Shown here: positions 1 through 7,241 of the stretch, piece after piece
Numbering within the stretch: position 1 is the stretch's first letter
Layout: every line of letters starts with the position of its first letter
DNA from: Pseudomonas sp. PDM04
GTDB lineage: Bacteria > Pseudomonadota > Gammaproteobacteria > Pseudomonadales > Pseudomonadaceae
NCBI RefSeq assembly: GCF_014851765.1
Contig: NZ_JACVAI010000005.1
Coordinates: 62,001-126,000, forward strand
Length of the DNA: 64,000 nucleotides
Direction of reading: 5' to 3'
Program-made: the position numbers and the translations under genes
The notes under the pieces: model-generated
The model's input: only the letters and a program-made list of their open reading frames with translations
Database searches by the model: none
Told to the model about the DNA's origin: nothing

Positions 1-195
1 ACCCGCGAACTGGAAAACGTCATTCACTTCGCATTGTTGGTGAGTCACGGTGACGAGATCCTGCCGGAGCATCTGAACCTGCCCGAATCGCTGACGCAGA
101 TCGAGCATCAGCTCAGGCTGATTCTGGGCAACGGCTCTGCGGCGGAGAAAGAAGCGTTGCGGCAGCTCTTGAGTCGTCTCGAAATGCTCCCGTAG
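1..195 (+). CDS. Sigma-54-dependent transcriptional activator, C-terminal end (partial)
   Basis: Only the last 64 residues are inside the window. They open with RELENVI, the conserved end of the AAA+ sigma-54 interaction domain, followed by the usual LPEHL segment, so the family is clear. The protein would contact RNA polymerase carrying sigma-54 and remodel it at -24/-12 promoters. About 35 residues after LPEHL the frame stops, and I see no Fis-type helix-turn-helix in them, which is unusual for this family. The next gene on the same strand is a MetQ-like binding protein, and SfnR-type activators are known to control organosulfur genes in Pseudomonas. A role in sulfur control is therefore plausible but is an inference from the neighbours. 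Confidence 0.8.
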   Translation, partial: TRELENVIHFALLVSHGDEILPEHLNLPESLTQIEHQLRLILGNGSAAEKEALRQLLSRLEMLP

Positions 196-247
196 GCGCG
201 AGCGCGCCACAGGGGTAATCCGCGATTTAGAGCTGTATGAGCAAAAT

Positions 248-265
248 GGAATATCAAAGTGAATA
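248..265 (+). promoter_or_regulatory. Candidate sulfur-regulator binding site upstream of the MetQ-like gene
   Basis: GGAATATCAAAGTGAATA lies in an AT-rich island 125 to 142 bases before the MetQ-like start. The 18-mer GGAATAACAAAGATAATA, identical at 15 of 18 positions and in the same orientation relative to the gene, stands upstream of tcyJ (25586-25603, minus strand). Both genes belong to sulfur uptake. A CysB-type LysR regulator is the natural candidate, but that assignment is inference. Confidence 0.4.
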
Positions 266-389
266 AAAGATATTGTTCGGGCATATAAAATCCCGGTATT
301 GTCCGCTCCACGCCAGCGATAGCACTTCACTGGCACAGGTATTAATAGCCGTCGTCGATGACGACCGTGATTTTCGATAAGGACACTGC

Positions 390-1172
390 ATGAAAAAGGT
401 TCTGTTGTTTACCGCATTGGCGGCTGCCCTGACCGCAGGCCTGGCCCAGGCTGGCGAGAAACTGGTGGTGGCGGCGACCCCGATTCCACACGCCGAGATT
501 CTGGAGCTGATCAAGCCGACCCTCGCCAAAGAAGGCGTGGACCTGGAGATCAAGGTGTTCACCGATTACGTTCAGCCGAACGTACAGGTTGCCGAAAAAC
601 GTCTGGATGCCAACTACTTCCAGACCAAGCCGTACCTGGACAGCTTCAACAAAGGCAAGGGCACCAACCTGGAAACCGTGATCGGCGTTCACGTTGAACC
701 GTTCGGCGGCTACTCCAGCAAATACAAATCCCTGGCCGAACTGCCAAACGGCGCGACCATCGCGCTGCCAAACGAAGGCAGCAACAGCGGCCGTGCCCTG
801 ATCCTGCTGCAGAAAGCCGGCCTGATCGAGTTGAAAGACCCGAGCAACGCCCTGTCGACGCCAAAGGACATCGCCAAGAACCCGCATAACTTCAAGTTCA
901 AGGAACTGGAGTCGGCCTTGCTGCCACGCGTTCTGAAAGAAGTCGACCTGGACCTGATCAACACCAACTACGCGCTGGAAGCCGGTCTGAACCCGGCCAA
1001 AGACGCGCTGGTGATCGAAGGTGCCGATTCGCCGTACGTGAACTTCCTGGTGGCTCGTCCGGACAACAAGGACAGCGCAGCCATCCAGAAACTGGCCAAG
1101 GCTTTGACCAGCCCTGAAGTGAAAGCCTTCATCGAGAAGAAGTACAGCGGCGCGGTACTGCCGGCGTTCTGA
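390..1172 (+). CDS. MetQ/NlpA-family ABC transporter substrate-binding protein
   Basis: This 260-residue protein is the periplasmic binding component of a methionine-type (MetNIQ family) importer. It has a signal peptide of about 21 residues cleaved after AQA, and no lipobox cysteine, so it is probably soluble rather than a lipoprotein. The NlpA signatures FTDYVQPN, DANYFQ and NEGSNSGR (where ligand-contacting residues lie in the family) are all present. No permease or ATPase gene sits beside it. It may be served by the metNI pair at 15,083-16,838, or it may bind another sulfur compound. The ATG follows AAGGAC at good spacing. A strong terminator follows, so it is probably transcribed alone. 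It is one of two MetQ-like genes in the window. Confidence 0.9.
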   Translation: MKKVLLFTALAAALTAGLAQAGEKLVVAATPIPHAEILELIKPTLAKEGVDLEIKVFTDYVQPNVQVAEKRLDANYFQTKPYLDSFNKGKGTNLETVIGVHVEPFGGYSSKYKSLAELPNGATIALPNEGSNSGRALILLQKAGLIELKDPSNALSTPKDIAKNPHNFKFKELESALLPRVLKEVDLDLINTNYALEAGLNPAKDALVIEGADSPYVNFLVARPDNKDSAAIQKLAKALTSPEVKAFIEKKYSGAVLPAF

Positions 1173-1200
1173 TTCACGCGTAAATCCCTTCACGGTTTCG

Positions 1201-1236
1201 AACGCCGACGGCTAGCGATAGCGTCGGCGTTTTTTT
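1201..1236 (+). terminator. Rho-independent terminator after the MetQ-like gene
   Basis: The arms AACGCCGAC (1201-1209) and GTCGGCGTT (1223-1231) can pair, and a run of seven T follows immediately (1230-1236). Confidence 0.9.
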
Positions 1237-1273
1237 GCCTGCTCGTTTCTCGAGGTTAACCGTGTGCAAGCCA

Positions 1274-1325
1274 GTGCCTGTAGCAACAGGCACCGCCTGT
1301 TCGCGAGCAGGCTCGCTCCCGCGAA
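1274..1325. repeat. Stem-loop plus single REP unit
   Basis: A perfect 8-base inverted repeat (GTGCCTGT / ACAGGCAC, 1274-1293, loop of 4) is followed by a single REP unit, TCGCGAGCAGGCTCGCTCCC, at 1301-1320. The flanking CCTGT and ACAGG can extend the REP stem. The element lies just past the stop of the small minus-strand gene at 1336-1431. There is no T-run on either side, so it is not a classical terminator. Confidence 0.75.
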
Positions 1326-1335
1326 GGACAGGTGT

Positions 1336-1431
1336 TCAGGCCACCCCGGCCTTCAACGCCCTGCGCAACGCCACCAGCAGTTTCAGGATGTCCTGCGGGT
1401 CCAGTGGTTGCGGTGCTTTTACGTCAGCCAT
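1336..1431 (-). CDS. Putative 31-residue small protein
   Basis: A minus-strand frame of 31 codons begins with ATG behind a good ribosome binding site (AAGGAAG, about 6-8 bases upstream). It translates as MADVKAPQPLDPQDILKLLV followed by ALRRALKAGVA. Codon use is that of a highly biased Pseudomonas gene, with nearly all codons from CTG onward ending in G or C. The second half would form a short amphipathic or basic helix. I recognise no family. It diverges from the ABC importer operon that starts at 1708, with about 275 bases of shared upstream DNA, so it may be co-regulated with it. It could still be a chance frame, but ribosome binding site, length and codon bias together favour a real gene. 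Confidence 0.5.
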   Translation of the reverse strand: MADVKAPQPLDPQDILKLLVALRRALKAGVA

Positions 1432-1707
1432 GATGTTCTTCCTTGTGTGGTCCGGCCGGGTCTGGCCAGAAGCTGTGCGTCCTTGGAGGGTGGATTCGAG
1501 AAAAAGATCCCCCTGCAGCGCAAAGGAAAGTAGTCGGCTTCCTGCGTGCCGGCAAATTCGGCGGATAGGTTTTTGCGTGATATCAATATGCTTTAACGGT
1601 ATTTAAATTTAATTTCTTATACCTTTAAAGTCGGTGCTTGCCGGGTCGTTACCCACGGCCCATGGACCGCACCACCGTCGCTTACCGAGCGGCGTCCAGG
1701 ATGTTCA
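1432..1707. promoter_or_regulatory. Divergent intergenic region with AT-rich promoter island
   Basis: The 276 bases between the small minus-strand gene and the ABC importer operon contain a sharply AT-rich stretch at about 1577-1632 (including ATTTAAATTTAATTTC) inside otherwise GC-rich DNA. It resembles the AT-rich islands ahead of the other sulfur operons in the window. I cannot assign exact -35/-10 boxes with confidence. Confidence 0.4.
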
Positions 1708-2373
1708 ATGAACTTCGATTACGCTTTTATCCTCAGCACCCTGCCGGCGTTCGCCACGGCGGTGGGCGTGACGTTGCAGGTCGGCCTGATCGCCATCGGC
1801 ACGTCGCTGCTGGTGGCCTTGATCAACGCGACGATCCTGGTGTTCCGCACGCCGTACCTGCAGCGCCTGGTCGGGCTGTATGTGGAGTTGGCGCGCAACA
1901 CGCCGCTGTTGATCCAGCTGTTCTTCGTCTACTTCGCGCTGCCGGCCCTGGGCATCAAGGTGTCCGGTTTTGCGGCCGCGATCATCACCATGACGTTCCT
2001 CGGCGGTGCCTATCTCACCGAAGTGCTGCGTGCCGGGGTGGAGGCCGTACCTGCGGCGCAACTGGAGTCCGGTCGTTCCATCGGGTTGTCCCACGGTCAA
2101 TTGCTGCGCTACGTGATCCTGCCGCAAGCGGGCATCCTCAGCCTGCCTTCGCTGTTCGCCAATTTCATTTTCCTGCTGAAAGAAACCACCGTGGTTTCGG
2201 CGGTGGCGGTGCCGGAAATTCTCTACACCACCAAAAGCTACATCGCCCTCTACTACAAAACCTACGAAATGCTCGCCGTGCTGACGCTGATCTGCGTGCT
2301 GCTGTTTTTACCGCTGTCGCTGTTGCTCAGCCGTCTGGAAAGGAGGCTCCAGCATGGCCAGTTCGGGTCTTGA
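1708..2373 (+). CDS. Polar amino-acid ABC transporter permease (HisM/YecS type), first subunit
   Basis: This 221-residue inner-membrane protein is a channel-forming half of a family 3 (polar amino acid) importer. It has about five hydrophobic segments, the family ELARNTPLLIQLFFVY element near residues 60-75, and the EAA loop (AQLESGRSIGLSHGQ) that docks on the ATPase around residues 116-135. It is the first gene of a four-gene unit of permease, permease, ATPase and binding protein, and it overlaps the next gene by 20 bases. The neighbourhood (MetQ-like gene, sigma-54 activator) suggests a sulfur amino acid or related sulfur compound as substrate. The substrate cannot be read from the sequence. 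Confidence 0.92.
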   Translation: MNFDYAFILSTLPAFATAVGVTLQVGLIAIGTSLLVALINATILVFRTPYLQRLVGLYVELARNTPLLIQLFFVYFALPALGIKVSGFAAAIITMTFLGGAYLTEVLRAGVEAVPAAQLESGRSIGLSHGQLLRYVILPQAGILSLPSLFANFIFLLKETTVVSAVAVPEILYTTKSYIALYYKTYEMLAVLTLICVLLFLPLSLLLSRLERRLQHGQFGS

Positions 2374-3013
2374 ACTGCTCTGGGTGTCGTTGCCGCAACT
2401 GGGCAAGGGCGCTGCGCAAACCCTGTCGATTTCCTTTCTGAGCATCGCCATCAGCACGGTGGGCGGGGTGCTCTACGGCGTGTTGCGTACGCTGAATTCA
2501 AAAGCCTTGAACGCGATCCTGCGGGTGTACCTGGAGCTGTTCCGGGCGATTCCGGTGCTGGTCTGGCTGTACCTGCTGTTCTTTGGCCTGCCGATTTTCT
2601 TCGGCCTCAGCCTTCCGAGCTTCTGGTGCGCGGTGCTGGTCTTGTCGCTCTGGGGCGCCAGCGAAGTGGGCGAGGTGGTGCGCGGTGCGTTGCATTCGCT
2701 GCCACGCGGGCAGCGTGAAGCCGGGTTGTCGATCGGCCTGAACGGGCCGCAACTCTACGGCTACGTGTTGCTGCCCCAGGCCCTGAAACGCATGACGCCG
2801 CCGACCATCAACGTCTACACGCGAATCATCAAGACCAGCTCCCTGGCAGTGTTGATCGGCGTGGTGGACGTGATCAAGGTCGGCCAGCAGATCATCGAGC
2901 GCACCTACGAATCGGTGCTGATCTACGGCGCCCTGTTCCTGTTTTTCTTTTTCATCTGCTACCCGCTGTCAGCCGCCTCGCGTGTGCTGGAGCGGCGCTG
3001 GACGCAAGCATGA
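2354..3013 (+). CDS. Polar amino-acid ABC transporter permease, second subunit
   Basis: This 219-residue protein is the second permease of the importer. It carries the HisM/GlnP family pattern: ELFRAIPVLVWLYLLFF near residues 60-76 and the EAA loop REAGLSIGLNGPQ near residues 118-130. It would pair with the product of the preceding gene to form a heterodimeric pore. Its ATG lies inside the end of the previous gene, and its stop overlaps the ATPase start in an ATGA junction, which indicates translational coupling across the operon. Confidence 0.92.
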   Translation: MASSGLELLWVSLPQLGKGAAQTLSISFLSIAISTVGGVLYGVLRTLNSKALNAILRVYLELFRAIPVLVWLYLLFFGLPIFFGLSLPSFWCAVLVLSLWGASEVGEVVRGALHSLPRGQREAGLSIGLNGPQLYGYVLLPQALKRMTPPTINVYTRIIKTSSLAVLIGVVDVIKVGQQIIERTYESVLIYGALFLFFFFICYPLSAASRVLERRWTQA

Positions 3014-3792
3014 GCGCATTGATCGAGTTCAAGGGTTTCAACAAGTTCTTTGGCGAGCAGCAGGTGCTCAAGGGCATCGACCTGAACGTCAACTCAGGCG
3101 AAGTGATCGTCATCCTCGGTCCCAGCGGCTGCGGCAAGAGCACGTTGTTACGGTGCCTCAACGGCCTGGAAGTCGCCCACGGCGGCAGCCTGGCATTTGC
3201 CGGTCGCGAGTTGCTGGACAAGGGCACCGACTGGCGCGAAGTGCGGCAACAGATCGGCATGGTGTTCCAGAGTTACCACCTGTTCCCGCACATGAGCGTG
3301 CTCGACAACCTGCTGCTCGGCCCGGTCAAGGTGCAAAAGCGCGAACGTCGCGAGGCACAGGTCCAGGCTGAAGCCCTGCTGGCGCGGGTGGGCCTGCTGG
3401 ACAAGCGCGATGCCTTTCCCCGCCAGCTCTCCGGCGGTCAGCAGCAACGGATCGCCATCGTTCGTTCGCTGTGCATGAACCCCAGGGTCATGTTGTTTGA
3501 TGAGGTCACCGCCGCCCTCGACCCGGAAATGGTCAAGGAAGTGCTGGAAGTCATTCAAGGCCTGGCCCGTGAAGGCATGACGCTGCTGATCGTCACCCAC
3601 GAAATGGCCTTTGCCCGTGCCGTGGCCGACCGAATCGTGTTCATGGATGCCGGGCGAATCCTTGAACAGAACCCCCCCGAGATTTTCTTTACGAACCCGC
3701 AAACCGCACGCGCGCAGCAGTTCCTGGAGAAGTTCTCCTACGTCGCCGCCCTACCCGAAACGACTCAAACAAAGGAACTGGAACTGCCATGA
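3010..3792 (+). CDS. Amino-acid ABC transporter ATP-binding protein
   Basis: This 260-residue nucleotide-binding subunit powers the importer from the cytoplasmic side. Walker A (GPSGCGKST), the signature LSGGQQQR, Walker B with catalytic glutamate (VMLFDEVTAALD) and the switch histidine (IVTHE) are all intact. It is closest to GlnQ/HisP-type ATPases. The D-loop region reads DEVTAALD rather than the more common DEPTSALD, a tolerated variant. It starts in an ATGA overlap with the second permease and overlaps the binding-protein gene by 4 bases. Confidence 0.95.
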   Translation: MSALIEFKGFNKFFGEQQVLKGIDLNVNSGEVIVILGPSGCGKSTLLRCLNGLEVAHGGSLAFAGRELLDKGTDWREVRQQIGMVFQSYHLFPHMSVLDNLLLGPVKVQKRERREAQVQAEALLARVGLLDKRDAFPRQLSGGQQQRIAIVRSLCMNPRVMLFDEVTAALDPEMVKEVLEVIQGLAREGMTLLIVTHEMAFARAVADRIVFMDAGRILEQNPPEIFFTNPQTARAQQFLEKFSYVAALPETTQTKELELP

Positions 3793-4670
3793 AAACTGCC
3801 AAGGCTTCACGCTTGCTACTCCCGCTGCTCGGCCTCGCGCTGCTGGCCGGCTGCAATAAAACCGAAGAACCGCCAAAGCCCAAAGTCGCCAGCGAAAGCA
3901 CCGCGCCGGCCGGCTACCTGGAAAAGATCAAGGCGCGGGACAAGTTGATCGTCGGCGTCTTCACTGACAAGCCGCCGTTCGGCTTCGTCGATGAGGCGGG
4001 GCGCTACGTCGGTTTCGATACCGACATCGGCCGTCGTTTCGCCAAGGACCTGCTGGGCGACGAAAACAAGATCGAATTCGTCGCGGTGGAACCGGCCAGC
4101 CGGATTCCATTCCTGCAAAGTGACAAGGTCGACCTGATCCTGGCCAACATGACCGTGACCCCGGAGCGCAAGGAGGCGGTGGAATTCACCAACCCGAACC
4201 TGAAAGTCGCGGTGCAGGCATTGGTGCCACAGGCCAGCGAGGTGAAAACCCTCGATGACCTGGCAACCCGCACCACCATCGTCACCACCGGCACCACGGC
4301 AGACATCTGGCTGACCAAGAACCACCCGGACTGGAAACTGCTCAAGTTCGAGAAGAACTCCGAGTCGCTGCAAGCCCTGGCCAATGGTCGCGGCGATGCC
4401 TATGCCCAGGACAACCTGGTGCTGTTCAGTTGGGCCAAGCAGAACCCGGGTTATCGCGTGCTGGCGCAGACGCTGGGTGCCGAAGCGCCGATTGCGCCGG
4501 CGGTGAAGAAGGGCAACATCGAGCTGCGTGACTGGGTCAACGCCGAGTTGGCGAAGCTGGGTGAAGAGAAATACCTGCTCAAGCTGTACGACCAGTACGT
4601 GCGCAAGGAACTGAGCGACGACACAAAGCCCGAGAGCGTGATTGTCGAGGGTGGCAAGTGGCAGGGGTAA
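3789..4670 (+). CDS. Family 3 ABC transporter substrate-binding lipoprotein
   Basis: This 293-residue protein is the extracytoplasmic solute receptor of the importer. A signal sequence ends in the lipobox LLAGC with cysteine 22 as the lipid-anchored residue. The mature part has the SBP_bac_3 features: LIVGVFTDKPPFGFVDEAG, the GFDTDIGRRFAKDL segment, and NMTVTPERKEAVEFTNP, which contains ligand-gripping residues in the family. Being last and overlapping the ATPase gene, it completes the operon. The lipid anchor is unusual for a Gram-negative polar amino-acid receptor, most of which are soluble. Ligand unknown; a sulfur-containing amino acid or acidic amino acid is plausible. Confidence 0.93.
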   Translation: MKTAKASRLLLPLLGLALLAGCNKTEEPPKPKVASESTAPAGYLEKIKARDKLIVGVFTDKPPFGFVDEAGRYVGFDTDIGRRFAKDLLGDENKIEFVAVEPASRIPFLQSDKVDLILANMTVTPERKEAVEFTNPNLKVAVQALVPQASEVKTLDDLATRTTIVTTGTTADIWLTKNHPDWKLLKFEKNSESLQALANGRGDAYAQDNLVLFSWAKQNPGYRVLAQTLGAEAPIAPAVKKGNIELRDWVNAELAKLGEEKYLLKLYDQYVRKELSDDTKPESVIVEGGKWQG

Positions 4671-4703
4671 CTCACTAGCGCCTCAGACGATCTGCGCGTC
4701 CCC

Positions 4704-4767
4704 ATCGCGAGCGGGCTCGCTCCCCCAGGTACTGCACAAAACCTGGGGGAGCGAGCCCGCTCGCGAT
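4704..4767. repeat. REP inverted pair (perfect 27-base arms)
   Basis: Two REP units in opposite orientation form a perfect inverted repeat with 27-base arms (4704-4730 and 4741-4767) and a 10-base loop. The centre of each unit is GCGAGCGGGCTCGC. The pair separates convergent genes (importer operon and predicted ATPase) and could act as a shared transcript-end hairpin. Confidence 0.95.
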
Positions 4768-4786
4768 TCGATGAACAGGGCGCCGA

Positions 4787-5947
4787 TCAGCCCGGCCAAT
4801 TCCACGCCGGCTCATCCAGCACCCGCTGCCCGACCATCCCGGTCTGGCCCAGGGTTTTTTCCAGCACGATGCAATGGCATGCCGGGTCTTCCTGCAACGC
4901 CGAAATCAGCCGTCGTGCATGGGACACCACCCACACCTGAGCGTGTTCCGAGGCCCTGATGATCAGGCGCGCCAGCGCGGGCAACAGATCCGGGTGCAGG
5001 CTGGTTTCCGGCTCGTTGAGCACCATCAGCGATGGCGGACGGGGTGTCAGCAGCGCCGCGATCAGCAACAGATAACGCAGCGTCCCATCGGACAGCTCGG
5101 CCGCCGATAACGGGCGCAGCAAACCTTCCTGATAAAACTCGATCGCGAAGCGTCCACCCGGCAGCGGCTCGATATTCAATCGCGCACCAGGGAACGCATC
5201 GCTGATCGCGGCCTGCAAGGCGTCGGGATCACCGATCTCGCGAATGGTCTGCAAGGCTGCTGCCAGGTCCCGCCCGTCGTGATGCAGCACCGGCGTACGC
5301 GTCCCCAGCTGTGGTTGGCGCGCCGGTGCGTCGGCGTCGCTGCGAAAGTGATCGTAAAAGCGCCAGCGCCGAATGAACTCGCGCATCTGCACGACTTCCG
5401 GAGAGCTTCGAAGGCTGCCGACCTGATCGAACAGGCTGTCAAAATGTGGCGTGTGCTGGGCCAGCACGTCCCAGCTGCGACCGGCACGGGCGCGAATCAT
5501 CGAGCCATCGCGATCCACCAACAGGCTGGCGGGGCGATAGAGCGGCCCGGACCAGATGCATTCTTTCTTGATTTCCGGGTCGAGGGAAAACGCCGACAGA
5601 CTCGGCACCGGCAGGCCCAGGGCGATCGAATAGCTAAAGTCCTCGCCGGCAAATCCCAGGCGCAGGCGTTTGACGCCGTGCCGCACGGTCGACTGGATGG
5701 GCACCTCACCGCTTCGCATACGCCGGGTGATGATTTCCGGCCCCGCCCAGAACGTCGAGTCCAGGCCGCCCTCGCGGGCCAGCGCGTTGACCACGCCGCC
5801 CTGGGCGGTTTCCGCCAACAGACGCAACGCGCGGTAGAGGTTGGATTTGCCGCTGCCGTTCGGTCCGGTGATCAGGTTCAAGCGCCCCAGGGGAATCACC
5901 AGGTTGTTGATCGAGCGGTAGTTGGCCACCGCGAGGGTTTTGAGCAT
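4787..5947 (-). CDS. Predicted ATPase of the RecF/SMC-like AAA family
   Basis: This 386-residue protein has the layout of the SMC/RecF-like predicted ATPases (COG4637-type). It starts LKTLAVANYRSI, with Walker A GPNGSGKSN near residues 28-36. A signature ELSDGTLRYL lies near residue 285, Walker B SLMVLNEPETSLHP follows, and a switch histidine sits in WVVSHAR near the end. Such proteins act on DNA or as sensor ATPases, but the function of this one is unknown. No nuclease or TOPRIM partner is encoded next to it, so there is no sign of an OLD- or Gabija-type defence system. It diverges from the RND efflux operon. The ATG is the first good start and has an AAGGAAG-like site. Confidence 0.8.
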   Translation of the reverse strand: MLKTLAVANYRSINNLVIPLGRLNLITGPNGSGKSNLYRALRLLAETAQGGVVNALAREGGLDSTFWAGPEIITRRMRSGEVPIQSTVRHGVKRLRLGFAGEDFSYSIALGLPVPSLSAFSLDPEIKKECIWSGPLYRPASLLVDRDGSMIRARAGRSWDVLAQHTPHFDSLFDQVGSLRSSPEVVQMREFIRRWRFYDHFRSDADAPARQPQLGTRTPVLHHDGRDLAAALQTIREIGDPDALQAAISDAFPGARLNIEPLPGGRFAIEFYQEGLLRPLSAAELSDGTLRYLLLIAALLTPRPPSLMVLNEPETSLHPDLLPALARLIIRASEHAQVWVVSHARRLISALQEDPACHCIVLEKTLGQTGMVGQRVLDEPAWNWPG

Positions 5948-6021
5948 GAAAAGCTTCCTTTACCGGGTCGTCCGGTTGCCTGCCTTCTTGTGGGCGCGCG
6001 CCTCACGGCACTCTCAAGACC

Positions 6022-6041
6022 ATCGCGGGCGAGCTCGCTCC
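6022..6041. repeat. Single REP unit
   Basis: A lone, slightly diverged REP unit (ATCGCGGGCGAGCTCGCTCC) lies in the divergent region between the predicted ATPase and the efflux operon. No inverted partner is present. Confidence 0.6.
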
Positions 6042-6137
6042 TAAGGGGAAGGCCGCCAGCTGTGCAGCTATTGAACCCTGTTCTAAGCTCACAGTCGTAT
6101 TGCCATTGGCACGTCCGTACAGCGCAAAGGAGTTTGC

Positions 6138-7241
6138 ATGGCTGGTCCCGGGTTGAAAAGAGTGGTGGGCCTGAGCCTCCTGCTGCTGTTGAGCGCCTGC
6201 GGCGAAAAACCCCAGGTCGAGAAAGATCGCCCACGGGTCTTCGTGCAGGTGGTCAAGCCGGCCGAATACGCCGCGTCGGTGACACTCACCGGTGATGTGC
6301 AGGCACGGGTCCAGACCGACCTGTCGTTTCGCGTCGGCGGCAAGATCATCCAGCGCTCGGTCGATGTCGGTGACCGGGTGTCGGCCAAGCAGGTGTTGGC
6401 CAAACTCGACCCGAAAGACCTGCAGAACAGTGTCGACTCGGCCAAGGCCCAGGTGGTCGCCGAGCAGGCGCGGGTGACCCAGACCGCTGCCGCCTTCGTC
6501 CGCCAGCAAAAACTTCTGCCCAAGGGCTACACCAGCCAGAGCGAGTACGATTCGGCCCAGGCGGCATTGCGCAGCAGTCAGAGTGCGTTGACCGCCGCCC
6601 AGGCGCAACTGGCCAACGCCCGTGATCAGTTGAGCTACACCGCGCTGGTCGCCGACGCGCCGGGAATCATCACCGCCCGCCAGGCCGAGGTCGGTCAGGT
6701 GGTGCAGGCCACGGTGCCGATTTTCAGCCTGGCCCGGGACGGTGAGCGGGACGCGGTGTTCAACGTCTACGAATCGTTGCTGGCGCACGAGCCGGAAGAA
6801 AAGACCATCGTGGTCAGCCTGCTCGACAACCCGGCCATCAAGACCACCGGCACGGTGCGGGAGATCACCCCGGCGGTTTCCGCGCAGACCGGCACGGTGC
6901 AGGTCAAGGTCACGCTCGACGGCCTGCCGGATGGCATGCAGCTCGGCTCGGTGGTCAGTGCCACGGCGAAGGTTCCGGGCACATCCGCGGTCGAATTGCC
7001 GTGGTCGGCGCTCACCAAAAACCTCAGCGAACCGGCCGTGTGGCGGGTGGACGACCAGGGTGCGGCGCAGTTGCAAACGGTCACGGTCGGGCGCTACCTG
7101 ACCGGCAAGGTCATTGTCAGCGACGGCCTGAAGGATGGCGACCAGGTCATCATCGCCGGCGGTCAGTTGTTGCACCCAGGGGTCAAGGTCGACATCGCCG
7201 AAAATACCTACAAGGACCTGGCCGAGGGAGTCCAGCCATGA
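6138..7241 (+). CDS. RND efflux periplasmic adaptor lipoprotein (first; TriA-like)
   Basis: This 367-residue membrane-fusion protein links an inner-membrane RND pump to an outer-membrane channel. A signal sequence with lipobox LLSAC places the lipid-anchored cysteine at residue 21. It has the paired lipoyl half-motifs (VQTDLSFRVGGKI near residue 57, and YTALVADAPGIITAR near residue 170) flanking an alpha-helical hairpin, then beta-barrel domains. It overlaps a second adaptor gene in ATGA at 7238-7241, and the pump gene follows. Two adaptors before one pump is the arrangement of TriABC in P. aeruginosa, which exports triclosan and other biocides. Confidence 0.92.
   Translation: MAGPGLKRVVGLSLLLLLSACGEKPQVEKDRPRVFVQVVKPAEYAASVTLTGDVQARVQTDLSFRVGGKIIQRSVDVGDRVSAKQVLAKLDPKDLQNSVDSAKAQVVAEQARVTQTAAAFVRQQKLLPKGYTSQSEYDSAQAALRSSQSALTAAQAQLANARDQLSYTALVADAPGIITARQAEVGQVVQATVPIFSLARDGERDAVFNVYESLLAHEPEEKTIVVSLLDNPAIKTTGTVREITPAVSAQTGTVQVKVTLDGLPDGMQLGSVVSATAKVPGTSAVELPWSALTKNLSEPAVWRVDDQGAAQLQTVTVGRYLTGKVIVSDGLKDGDQVIIAGGQLLHPGVKVDIAENTYKDLAEGVQP

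Noticed and set aside
331-350. Possible -24/-12 (sigma-54) promoter upstream of the MetQ-like gene, TGGCACAGGTATTAAT
   Set aside because: The -24 half fits, but the -12 half reads TTAA instead of TTGC, so the invariant GC is missing. The neighbouring sigma-54 activator made it tempting.
4787-5947. The predicted ATPase as part of a phage-defence system
   Set aside because: There is no TOPRIM, nuclease, helicase or other defence partner beside it; it neighbours an efflux operon and an ABC importer.
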